Source: Thalassia testudinum (lineage: Eukaryota; Streptophyta; Magnoliopsida; Alismatales; Hydrocharitaceae). Taken from it: a stretch of 64,000 bases of DNA. Shown piece after piece: positions 46,507-56,938 of the stretch. The first letter of the stretch is position 1. Every line of letters begins with the position of its first letter. The stretch spans positions 96,379,501-96,443,500 of the forward strand of contig JAZHRO010000014.1 of NCBI GenBank assembly GCA_037157565.1, read 5' to 3'. Position numbers and translations under genes: made by a program. The notes beneath the pieces were generated by a model, which saw nothing but the letters and a program-made list of their open reading frames with translations, was not told the origin of the DNA and did no database searches.

Positions 46507-48141
46507 TGCTCGGGGCGTAGATTGCGTAAAAGATAACTGCGTTGTAGTATAGTGCGAAATATGTCTTGACAAATAAATTAATAGAACTGGTGAGTCCCGG
46601 TCAATCACAGGGAGGCAAGAAGCACTTTTGATTTCATGCATTTGTTCCAAATATAATTACTAAATGGAATGGACATTGAATCACAATATATATATCAATC
46701 AAAGAGTTTGAACATGAATTGCATATATATAACATAAACATAAACTATCTATGTAGCAGAATAAGGGCACCAGGGGTGGTTCATGGTGGCCTTTTGGAGA
46801 GGTTGGGGATAGCAGCTATGATTCGCCTGGGTGGCCCAACAGATGCCTTAGATGGAGATGCAGAGACGGAGGCAGAGAAGATGGGAAGAAGGGAGAGGAG
46901 TTGTAGGAGTAAGAAGAAGAAAACTATGGAATGGCCTTCAAAGGGGACCCTTAGGCTTCTTTTTATAGATTTTGGGAAGGGTATTTAGGCATTGGAGCCC
47001 TTCATTCTGTGCAAAAGGTTTAGATTAATCAGATCCGTTGATCAGAAGATCAACGGTATTGATTAAGCCTTCCAAATCCTTCTTCCATTCATGATTTAAT
47101 ATGTTGCTGACACGTGGTGCAATTTGCACCGTTGGATTTGCATCTGATAGCATCCACTCACTTGCCGCTTGCTGCTTCGTCCGCACGCCCATCGCACAAC
47201 CTCAATTCGCTCCTCAACTCTTAAGCCTTCTCAGCCATCCGATCTCTCGATCGGATGGCTTAAAAAGCATGTGCTGCGCCCGGCCAACTCCTAAGGCACG
47301 CGTTATTATGCACATCTTCATCTGATGCCCTTGCGCCCACCATGCATCCTCGCCTGATCCTCCCAATGAAGATCCTGCGGTCAATTGCGCCCACACTCGC
47401 CACTCTCCCTGATTTCACGCTGGGCACTCCTTGAACCCACATCGGTTGCTTAGGTGTGAAGGCACTAACCAACATGCTGCGGATGAGTTTGTGTCGAGTT
47501 TCCAAATCTTTGCACAACCGTTCTCAAGCGTTGGATGGATATCCAACGGTCGAGGTTGCGTCCTCTTCTGATGAAGCGACTAAAGGCGGGTGGCGTGGAA
47601 GCATCGCGACTGTTGGATAACAATCCAATGTCCCATGCCTTTCCTTCCAAGATTGGGGCACGATGAGGGGCGGTTGCGATGGTGCCATGTGGCGCCATCG
47701 TGGCCGTCCATCTTCTTCTCCTTGTATCGATGATGTAGGCCTTCGATTTAGTTTATTTCTGTGGTGTTGGACTGCAAATATCAATCCGGAACCATCTGTA
47801 TGGTTTGATTTGTCATATGAGATCCAGATATTCTTCAATTTGCCCCTTGGCTCCTACTTCTTATGTAGACTCCCTAGAGTGCTACGGGAGTCTGATTGAA
47901 GTGCTCTTAGAAGCGTTGGATTCCCATCATCATTCCAAACAGATCCATAAGGTTGGATCGGTCATCTGCAGATCTGAATTACGTGCAATTATTAATACCT
48001 CTCAAATAGCACATTATTATCTATAAAACATGTATATCATCTAGGATGCAAAGTACGATGTGTATGCATGCAGAATGCCCATGTTAAGCTAGGTTCTACC
48101 TTAATTCAGGCAAATTAGGGCCTATGATTGCTATGCAATCA
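46507..48141 (-). repeat. Element C 5' LTR
   Basis: About 1635 bp. The left boundary is fixed by the PBS; the right boundary at AATCA (48141) is inferred from the start of CACTA coding sequence. TATAAAAA on the minus strand (46960-46967); palindrome ATGGTGCCATGTGGCGCCAT at 47679-47698. The 3' LTR is outside the window, so age cannot be judged from LTR pairs. Confidence 0.7.
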
Positions 48142-50055
48142 CCTATATGTATGGGTGATACTCATTACTTGCGTTTACCTGAAAGTAATAAATTGTGTTA
48201 TTTAGGGCAACGTAGATTCCTACCAATTGAACATAGATGGCAACAATCCAAGCTTAAAGACAAATTTGATGGTAAACCATGGTGCTATTCATCCAAGAAT
48301 CCAAGAAATTTTCTAAGAACAGATACAATCAGGTTGCTAGGATACAAAATAATGGAGAAGTTACAATAGATTGGTAATGTCTGATTGGGTCATCTATTTT
48401 AGAAAGATTTTAAACATTTACGTAATTTTGGATTTCAAAAGAAGAGTATATTCTTCATGGAGCTCCCTTATTGGCAAGATCTCATAGTTCGTCACATTCA
48501 TGATGTGATGCATATCGAGAAGAATGTTATGGATAACATTTTAGATATGCTAAACTTAATGGATAGTCCAAAAGACATGCTGAAGACCCGTAATGATTCG
48601 TACATGTTGGGCATTCGTCCTGAGTTGCACGTAAATCAAAAAGATGATGGCAGTATGACTTTCCTAAGACATTATATACTTTGAAGGATGACAACACTGA
48701 ATATATTATCTTTTCTAAAAACTATCAAGGTTCCAGATGGATTCTTGTCACAACTTTCAACATGTGTAAATGAAGCATTGAAGAAGGTAAGTGGGTTAAA
48801 GAGTCGTGATTACCATGTTTATATGCAAATCTTGTTCCCATTAGTAATTCGTGGAGTTCTTCCTCAACTAGTGGTTGACTCTGTGATGAAGATAAGTCGA
48901 TTCTTCAAGATTATATGTTCAAAGACATTGGATTCTCAATTGTTAGACGATTGGGGCAAGAAAATTATGATCACATTATGCAAGATGGAGCAGATTTTCT
49001 CTCCTGCATTTTTTGATGTCATGGTACATCTTATACTCCACCTAGCGAATGAAGCGTGGATTACTGGACCAAATCAGTCTAGGTGGATGTATCTAGTTAA
49101 GTGCTTCTTGAAAAAATTGAAAGACTATGTCTTCCAAAAGGCCAAGCCAAAAGGTTCAATTATCGAAGGGTATCTTATAGAAGAATGCATCAACTTTTGT
49201 GCAATGTATATGCAGGGTCAAGATAATCGATTCAATCGATTAGAAAGGAATGATGATAGATAGAATAGTGAAAATGTGGAAGATTGTTTTTCAGTATTTG
49301 ATATCCGAGGAAGGCCAATCATACGAATGGAATTTAAACCAATGTCTGAACATGATCAGCAATTAGCTCATATATATATTAAAGCAGATTCTGGATTTTT
49401 ACGATGAATTTCGACAATCTTCACACATTTCTAGATGTGAAGAAGACTTCATTGACTGGTCCAGAACTCGTGTGCAAGAAATGAAACAAAACAGTGATCT
49501 GTAATGGATAGAAGATTTTGATGTAATGATGAACATGCCTTTAAGTCATGCACATTATCACTCTAGATATATAATAAATGGGTTCAAATTTAGATTGCAA
49601 TCAGTTGATTATTTGAATGCGACACAACATTCTGGTGTTATTGTGAAATGTGATGGCATATAAACTGGTTTTGATGGTTACTATGGGAAAATCAAAGAGA
49701 TTGTGGAAGTCAGCTATAGTCATGATCGTCGAGTCGTCTTATTTAAGTGTGACTGATTTGATATTTTTAACAGCAGATATGGTGTTAAAGTGGACAAAGA
49801 AACTACTTTTATAAGTTTGAATAAGGATCATACAATTCTTCAAGCATCTAAACCGTTTACATTAGGTTGTCAGTTGAACAAGTTTCTTACGTCCTTGATA
49901 ATGGTAGTAATGGCTAGATAGTACCAATAAGAACAATGCCTCATGATTATTATGATATACAACATGATACAGACCCCAACTTTGATTTTGAAGCATACCA
50001 AGATGTGGTACAAGACGTAGAAACCGGTCATGGTGCAATGGATATTAATATTTGA
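48142..50055 (+). pseudogene. CACTA transposase (TNP2 type), 5'-truncated and broken
   Basis: Begins inside the zinc-ribbon/transposase part, PICMGDT, then GQRRFLPIEHRW. ELPYWQDLIVRHIHDVMHIEKNV (Transposase_21 hallmark, here with HDVMHIEKNV) is at 48457-48540. DUF4218 features follow at 48688-49263: SRDYHVYMQILFPLVIRG, LCKMEQIFSPAFFDVMVHL and GPNQSRWMYL. A decayed DUF4216 remnant with YYGKIKEIVEVSYS and RRVVLFKCD is at 49678-49757. Stops at 48367, 48682, 49261 and later, and a frameshift around 48420, show it is dead. In intact elements it cuts and moves the transposon; the 5' end is lost to element C. Confidence 0.85.
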
Positions 50056-50347
50056 GATAAACGCTTTTAATTAAGCTATTTTCTAGAGTTTAACTATTTC
50101 ATTCTTAAAAAGTTTTTCATATATTTTTTCCATTGCAAGTTTTCTTATTATATTGGGTCGATTTTTTACTTGCTTTGGCATACTTATTTCGTCACAGTTG
50201 ACTATATAGAAAGTATGACATCATCCTTCTATAATTTGTAGCTCATCTCTTATTTCCTTTTATAAATAGTATGACATCTTATATTTGATAATGTAATCAT
50301 CCTTCTATTGTATTTTTTGTAATTAACAATTTTTTTTACTTCTATAG
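50056..50347 (+). other. CACTA intergenic spacer
   Basis: AT-rich, non-coding, between the transposase remnant and the second gene. Nothing recognisable. Confidence 0.6.
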
Positions 50348-51645
50348 ATGGCACCTAAGAAGTTGATGGCATACAAAAAGCGTCGCCTTGATATGCGCAA
50401 TGATGACTCTTCATTTGAGCCAGATGACCAAGTCCAAGGACACGAGGGTGGCATCGACACCTAGCTTGAGCCCCAACATGATCCTCAACCCCACTCACAG
50501 CAAGACCATCAACTCCAGTTGCCTTCCCACATGCCCATTCTATAGACTTTGCCACTACCTTAGACTCGACTTTGATCTCATACTTGACATGCTATGATCC
50601 CACCTCATACTCTTGTAAAATCTATGCATCAGCATAGACCTCAACAAGATACACAGCCCCATTCTCAAATTCCAACTAGGCACGCACACCCTCAACCCTT
50701 ACACCTTCCGTTGATCCAGTCCCAGCCCCTACACCCTCCCCAGAGCCAGTCCCAGCAGCAGACACCAGCTCATTCCTTACACCCTCGCTAGAGCCAGTCC
50801 CAGCAGCGAACACCAACTCAACCCCTACACCCTCCCCAGAGCTAGTTCCAGCAGGTGACACCAACTCATCCCCTACACCCTCCCCAAAGCCAGTCCCAGT
50901 AGTTGACACCAGCTCAGCCCCTACACCCTCCCTAGAGCCAGTCCTAGTAGTGGACACCAGCTCAACCCCTACACCATCCCCTGAGATAGTCCCAGCAGCA
51001 GACACCAGCTTAGCCCCTACACCATCCCCATAGCCTGTCCTAGCAGCCGACACCAGCTCAAGCCCTACACCCTCCCCAGAGCCTGTCCCAACAGTGGACA
51101 CCAACTCAGCCCCTACACCCTCCCCAGAACTAATCCTAGCAACGGACACCAGCTTAGCCCCTACACACTTCCCAGAGATAGTCCCAGCAGCGGACACCAA
51201 CTCATCCCCTACACCCTCCCAAGAGCCAGTCCCAATAGCAGACACAAGCTCAGCCCCTGCACCCTCCCCAGAGCCAGTCCCAGCAGCAGACACCAGCTCA
51301 GCAGCTACACCATCCCTAGAGCCAGTCCCAGCAGCAGGCACCATCTCAATTTGTAGACCCTCCTTAGATCAAGTCACATAGCCAATCTTAGTGGAATAGT
51401 CAGCAGTAGAGTTAGTCACAGAGCCAATCTCAGGAGCAGAGACAAGCAGGGTCTAATGGTATATAAATTCTCACATTAATTTTATTTGATATTAATTCTT
51501 TAAAACAATTTTATTTTGACTATTTGTTTATTGCAGGCATAAAATCAAAGCCAAGGGGGAAGACAAGGAATTTGGAATTGAGAAAATTAACTGAAGGGAC
51601 TCGAATAATGGTTGAGTAAATTGTAGCAGAAGATTTTCACATTAC
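50348..51645 (+). pseudogene. CACTA second gene (Ptta/En/Spm-like) with Pro-rich repeat, truncated
   Basis: Starts MAPKKLMAYKKRRLDMRNDD at 50348 and reaches a stop at 50463. Downstream is a Gln/His/Pro-rich stretch (50500-50727), then about thirteen 16-residue repeats (50728-51351), an intron-like AT-rich gap (51450-51535), and KSKPRGKTRNLELRKL near 51543 which resembles the beginning of the plant transposase_24 (Ptta/En/Spm) domain. Stops and a frameshift occur. Element E cuts it at 51651. In intact CACTA elements this protein is thought to bind the sub-terminal repeats. Confidence 0.65.
50728..51351 (+). repeat. 48-bp tandem repeat, about 13 copies
   Basis: Each unit codes 16 residues, consensus PTPSPEPVPAADTSSA, in one frame on the plus strand with one stop (unit 7, TAG). 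Unit differences are single bases; the unit length never shifts, so the frame was under constraint while the array grew. Confidence 0.9.
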
Positions 51646-51650
51646 ACACT

Positions 51651-53331
51651 TGATAAACACACATGAATTCATGATAAAATGCTTATTTATGATACTTCCT
51701 AGGCTTAGCATTACATATCATGCTATAAATATTGCATAACATCCATTGCATGGCATTTAGGGTAGTTGTATACTATGTACACTAATTCATCCATTTTACA
51801 AAGCCAGGAGGTAGTGTGACATCTTTACGGGCTTCGGACGAAGAATCCAACCACACGGATGAATCCGAAGCGACGATCGTAGTCCATCAAAATGAAAATC
51901 ACCTCGATCAGAGCTCCATAGCACCCTCCACAAGAAGAAGAAGATGGACGATTCAGATGGCACAACGTGGCACCATCCAGACAGCCCAACACAAACCGCA
52001 GCCACCCGAAGCCCACTGTAAGATGAGATCTCAACCATTGGAGTTCAATCCAACAGCTAAGGCGAGTCGTAACCGCGTAGCCACACCAACCGTCCACTCG
52101 ACAAACTGTGGCCTTCGCGCATCAGTGAAGTCATGCGCTCGCAAACCGTAAGCACGAGTTCGAGCAGTGGTGGGGGAGGCTATTTCGTGAAGAGCAGGCA
52201 CAATTGAAATGCGCCTGTTGGATGAGCATGGGTGCAATCAAGCGGTGGAGGCGTGACCACGTTGCACTGTTGGATAAGAGCGAATCCTACATGTAGCCGT
52301 CGATGCTCCTCGAGAACACGCCATCTCACATGCAATCAAGAGGTGCGATCTCCGTGCCATCTCTGCCGTTCATGTTTGAATCCAACTGTTGCGGCGCATC
52401 CAACCATAGCGACAACATGCGAGCGTGAGTGGCGGGCATGGGATTTGCAACGATAAAAGAGAGGGCCTTTAGTGATGCTTGCAGCTCTCACTAAATGGCT
52501 TGCGTAGTGGATGCGCTAGCCAAGGCATTGAAGAGGTGCAGATCTTTTGGCGACAGCTTGAGCGGCCTTTAGTGACACTTGTAGTTGTCGCTAAATGACT
52601 TTGTGTGGGATGCTTCTCCCATAACTATATAAACACTCCTACACCCCCCATTCCTCTTCATCTCTACCTACTCTACTCCCACCTACTCCTGAGCTCTAGT
52701 AAGCCTACCAACACTCCATTAGAGCTTACACTCAAGCTCCTAAGGTGCCTATTAGTGTAACGAACCTCTGCCCCACCAAAACTTCCTCCATCTTCCCATC
52801 TCCATTCATAGGTTGCCTTGGAGTCGTCCTCCCACCTCCATTCCGATAGCAGATCATCTCCGTCTCCTCACCTCGATTTCGGAGCAACACTGAAGCTTTC
52901 CTCTACTTGACGTCCTCCTGCATCTCACCTTCGTCATCTTGCTCCTCACCTCCTTCGTCCAAGCTTCCACCAGGCACCGTCGTCTGACCAAACAGACGCT
53001 TCAGGAGTTTTCTTCTCACCCCTTTCTCTTTTATGCTTTTATAGTTTATTGTAATTGACATTCATGCAATACCTCATATTTGATTCCATCTCTCTCTTGT
53101 GATTGCTTGTCATTTTATTTCAAAAGCAAGAAAAAAAAAAAACAAAACCTTAAAACATCAAAAAGAAATAAATTGAAGCACGATTCTCATACAAAGTAAA
53201 CGTCGCCTCCCTGTGTTCGACTCGGGACTCCCTTGGTGTTTCTGTAAAATTTTATTTGATAAACAAGTTTTGCGACTACAATGATGGTTTACTCTTAACC
53301 CAGATTTTAAACATGCGGAACATGTGCGATA
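51651..53331 (+). repeat. Element E 5' LTR
   Basis: 1681 bp from TGATAAACAC to GCGATA; the final CA has become TA. Contains an imperfect G-box palindrome near 51956-51977, two related inverted repeats about 100 bp apart (CCTTTAGTGATGC...CTCACTAAATGG at 52467 and CCTTTAGTGACAC...GTCGCTAAATGA at 52568), and a TATA box. Confidence 0.85.
52626..52633 (+). promoter_or_regulatory. TATA box of element E LTR
   Basis: TATATAAA about 25 bp downstream of the second U3 inverted repeat; the same order (inverted repeat, then TATA) holds in A and B. Confidence 0.65.
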
Positions 53332-53335
53332 ATTT

Positions 53336-53355
53336 TGGCACCGTTGCTGGGGCGG
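53336..53355 (+). other. Element E primer-binding site
   Basis: TGGCACCGTTGCTGGGGCGG, tRNA-Asp type with a few C-to-T-like changes, four bases after the LTR. Confidence 0.8.
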
Positions 53356-54672
53356 CAACGAAATTTACTTTATTATTTTTTGCTCTTCTTTGCATTTACA
53401 TTGCACTAACCCCTCTTATCTCTGATCTATTGTCTCGCAGGTACCATAGCATGGAGATCCAAGTGTGGTAGACCAGAGTAAATTGTGGGTAGAGTACTTT
53501 GTAAGTGTCCCCCACATTCCCCCTCCACTAGTTTCATTTCGCCACACTCATAACCAAGACCTAATCTACTTAGGCTTTTGCATAAACCCTAGCATAGACT
53601 TTGTTTGTCTTGTTTTCCACCTTCACCCATCTCACCCACATTTTACAAAAAAAAAATGAAAAGATACTTTCTATGGGACAAATCAATTTACATACTTTAT
53701 ACACCCACATCCGAGGCACATAACCTTACTTGATTTTCATCTACTCAACCAAGATTCCGACTGTGGACTCGGTACACTAATTCAACACATAAAAGAGTAA
53801 AAATCATATTAGGTTAATTAGCTTTTTGTGTGCCTTAATCGGTGGTGCATTTGAACCGATTGATTGAATTGTTTGGGCCGCACTGCCTAATCTAAAAGAG
53901 GTTCATTTCATAGCTGCCCCATAGGATTCAATAACTAGGTCAAGCCAGGCACTCCATATTTTTCTTGATTTCTAAAGGAAAATACTTGAACATGTGCTTT
54001 TAAAAAACTTAGTTTGCCTTACAAAACATTGTTGAAAACACCTAATATTTGAATCCTAAAAGCTATTAAGAAAGATTCGAACCCTAAAACTACCTCATCA
54101 TTAATAATCTTGCTTGAAAACCTCTTGGTTGTGCACATTCACACATTCTCAAACAAATCATTAAGGGCACAACCCATTAAGGCCCCATCACATTCCAGAA
54201 GCTCCAATTTCCCAAGCCTAACAAAAATCAATTAGACGTTGGCCCTAAGGATTCATTCGCTCATCGGGATCCAGATTGAGATTATTCATGATTAACCTGC
54301 TTATACTAGTCAATCTGATGTCAAGCTAAGGGAGTAGTGTCAAATGACCACGGCTAGGGGTACATTAGGAACCGAAGGTGCAAGCCAATGGAAGAACCTT
54401 CTCCTCAATCCCTCCTCTAAATTGGTTGGAATGCCTGGATATAAGTAGAGTAAATCATCCATAACCTTAGGACGAATTTTGAGAGTCTGTAGACCTTTAG
54501 GCTACCCCATCTATGGACAGGCTTGCATTCTTATGCTGCAAGGCTCCTTCTCTTCCCCGCCCTTCCGACTTCCCTCTAGTGTATGCTTGGAAGGAGGTCA
54601 TTGAACCATAGATTTAAAGGACCTTTAGACCATTCTAGGAGGCGAAGGTTGATCAATAGCCAAGCAGATCCC
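53356..54672 (+). other. Element E leader
   Basis: Non-coding; collinear with the leaders of A and B (for example GTGTGCCTTAAT near 53828, and the block around GTCTGTAGACCTTTAGGCT at 54486). Short A runs at 53647. No frame. Confidence 0.7.
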
Positions 54673-56700
54673 ATGGCTGATCAACAACCACCTCCCCTGC
54701 CCCTGAACCAGCAGGAACTGATTCAATGGTTGTTAGAAGAATTGCAGTAGACGCAACAGTGGTTCGAACGTATGCATGGTCAGGGCGCTCAGTCCTTGAA
54801 GGATTTTTGTGATCCTTCAAACTATGGGGAACATCTCAACGTCATGATTCCTGCTAGAGACATAGAAATCAAGCCCCAAGTCTTAGGTTTCATTAAGCAT
54901 TTCCATGGGCTTGGCTTGGAGGACCCATTCCAACACCTGGAGGATCTGACCACTTTGGTTCAGACCACTAGAGCACGGAATGTGAATGAAGAGCAAATGA
55001 TCATGAGGCCTTTCCCCCACTCTCTCAGGGATAGGGCCACACATTGGTACCGGACCATAGGAAGGCTGATTGAAACTTGGGCTACTTTTAAATCGACTTT
55101 CTTGAAGAGCTTCTTCCCCATCGGAAGGACCAATGCCTTGCGACAGGTGATTAACACTTTTGCCCAGCAGCTGGGGGAACCGTTTCATGGTGCCTGGGAG
55201 CAATTCCAGGAACTTTTGAGGAATTCTCCACACCATGAGGTGCTGAAATGGAAACTCGTGCAGATTTGCTACCACGGGTTGCTTGAGCAACTCCGTAATC
55301 ATGTGGATGCCTCCTGCTGAGGCAATTTCCTCAACAGGGATGTAGATAGCGCATACGACCTATTCTAGGAAATGAGCGAGAACTCAATTAATCACGTCTC
55401 CATCGATGCATTCAACTAGTCCCAACAACCCAAGTCGAATGCTAATGAGATCCAAGATTCTCAATCATTTGACATGGAATTGATTTGTAATAAACTGGAT
55501 AAAATGGGCTTGGTTGCTAAAAGAATGGAAGAGTGGATGTCTGGGAATTCTAGAAACACTTCTTCACCAACTCAATCCTAGAATTCGGGATTCCATTCCT
55601 CACAAGCTCCCACGGGGCGGGAGTTCGTGAACCAACTTGAATTGGCTCAACCTGTGAGCCAGGATTTCTCGGAACCTTATGGGTTCCAAACTGGGGCCTT
55701 TGATCCTAGTTTTTCTGATCCTTCCTTCTCTCCATCCTCGTTCTATGAGGATGTGTATGCAACATAGGAGAATGTTAGGTCCAACTCATATTCCAACACT
55801 TATAACTCGGGTTGGAGGAACCACCCTAACTTCTCATAAAAAAGTCAAGGGCAACAAACCCAAACTCAACCCAGCAACTATGCATCTCATAGGCCTATGG
55901 GTCAGGGTCAAGTATACACCCAGTTGCCCCCGAGAATGATTTCAGTCATCTTGGAATGTCCAACAATCTATAGGGCAGGCTGATTTAAACTGGAAGATGG
56001 CAGAAATGCAAGGGTCCATGCTTCAGCTTATGCAGCAAATGGAGTTATCATTGGATAACTTGCAATCCGGGTTACTTACGAACACCTGACAACCTGGATC
56101 TCTACCATCCCAACCTGTACCCAACCCACGTAATGTGTAAAATTATGGCAATGGAGCCCAGGTTATGGGAATCAAAGGGACCCACATGCACATGCTCAGG
56201 TGGTGAGCAGGGTCCTTCCTCTTCTTCTTCTAGTTACATGACAAATCAAGGCCCTCCAATCTTCACTAACCCACCTCATGACCCAAGCCCTTATGCCTCT
56301 GCAAACTCTGTCACCTTGAGAACTGGAAAGTAGATCTAGGACCATAAATTTCCTTCTAGAAGTCAAACCCTAGGGAGCTTGAGAGAGAGGAGGAGGAGAT
56401 TAAAGAAGACAATAAGGCCCAGGGATTGGAAATTGAAAATACCACCCATATCCCATTCCCTAAAGCCTTATTGAAAACCAAGAAGAAGAAAACCCTAGAT
56501 AACAACGAGGAGCTCCTGAATTTATTCAAGAGCATAAAGATCAATATTCTACTCCTCGATGCTATTAAGCACATCCCAGCTTACACTAAATTTCTTAAGA
56601 ACTGTGTACCCAAAAGTGTAAGCCGAGAGAACCCACTCTAGGGAAGGTGATTCTCTCTGAGCAGGTAAGTTCTGTTATCTTGCATCACCTTCCTTAAAAG
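54673..56700 (+). pseudogene. Element E gag (broken)
   Basis: ATG at 54673 (MADQQPPPLP), a TAG after about 25 codons (ELQ then stop, CAG to TAG), then a clean core 54772-55320 with FHGLGLEDPFQHLEDLT, FPHSLRDRATHWYRTI, FLKSFFPIGRTNALRQ and NSPHHEVLKWKL, all Athila gag landmarks. The tail has YNSGWRNHPNF, a repeat-poor Gln-rich part, and LLNLFKSIKINILLLDAIKHIP before the protease (56426-56641). More stops downstream. Forms the capsid in intact relatives. Confidence 0.88.
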
Positions 56701-56938
56701 AAGAAAGATCTAGGTGCCCCATGATCTCATGCATTATTGGGGAATACACTTTTGATAGGGCACTATTGGATTTAGGTGCATCCATCAACCTGATTCCGAC
56801 TTCTCTTTACGAGAGGTTTGGATTAGGTGAACTCAGGCCAGCCTTAGTAACACTACAATTAGCAAACCGTTCGGTCACCACATCGAGGGGTGCTATTGAG
56901 GATGTAATCGTCTAGGTCAAGGATTTCTATTTTCCCAT
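56701..56938 (+). pseudogene. Element E protease, N-terminal half
   Basis: Reads FDRALLDLGASINLIPTSLY: the active-site motif D-x-G-A-S is present as DLGAS. The frame then runs to VKDFYFP at the F insertion (one TAG at 56912). The second half is at 59742-59915. Confidence 0.88.

Larger units (their letters stand above)
17491..48141 (-). mobile_element. Element C: old Athila-type Ty3/gypsy retrotransposon, split by A, D and B
   Basis: Visible pieces on the minus strand, in element order: 5' LTR 48141-46507, PBS, leader, gag, protease (to 42489), then B, then 34714-34461, then D, then reverse transcriptase, RNase H and integrase 21390-18540 and 3' region to 17491, where A begins. The 3' LTR must lie left of the window. 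Across D the reading frame rejoins as LELQPLPDLLKYLF. C itself sits in the CACTA transposase gene; the probable LTR end is 48141, after which CACTA coding begins. Many stops and lost catalytic residues show it is old. Confidence 0.85.
48142..51650 (+). mobile_element. CACTA (En/Spm) DNA transposon, middle part
   Basis: The oldest layer. Contains a TNP2-type transposase pseudogene and a second gene of the Ptta/En/Spm type, both on the plus strand. Its left part is cut off by element C and its right part by element E; neither terminal inverted repeat is in the window. Confidence 0.8.

Noticed and set aside
48124..48141. ATG at 48124 as the start of the CACTA transposase
   Set aside because: The first six codons are probably LTR sequence of element C; homology to transposase begins at about 48142, in mid-domain.
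50676..51344. A 222-codon open frame on the minus strand with Gly/Val/Ser-rich repeats
   Set aside because: It is the antisense shadow of the 48-bp repeat array; the plus frame fits the CACTA gene and has the Pro-rich repeat with sense.
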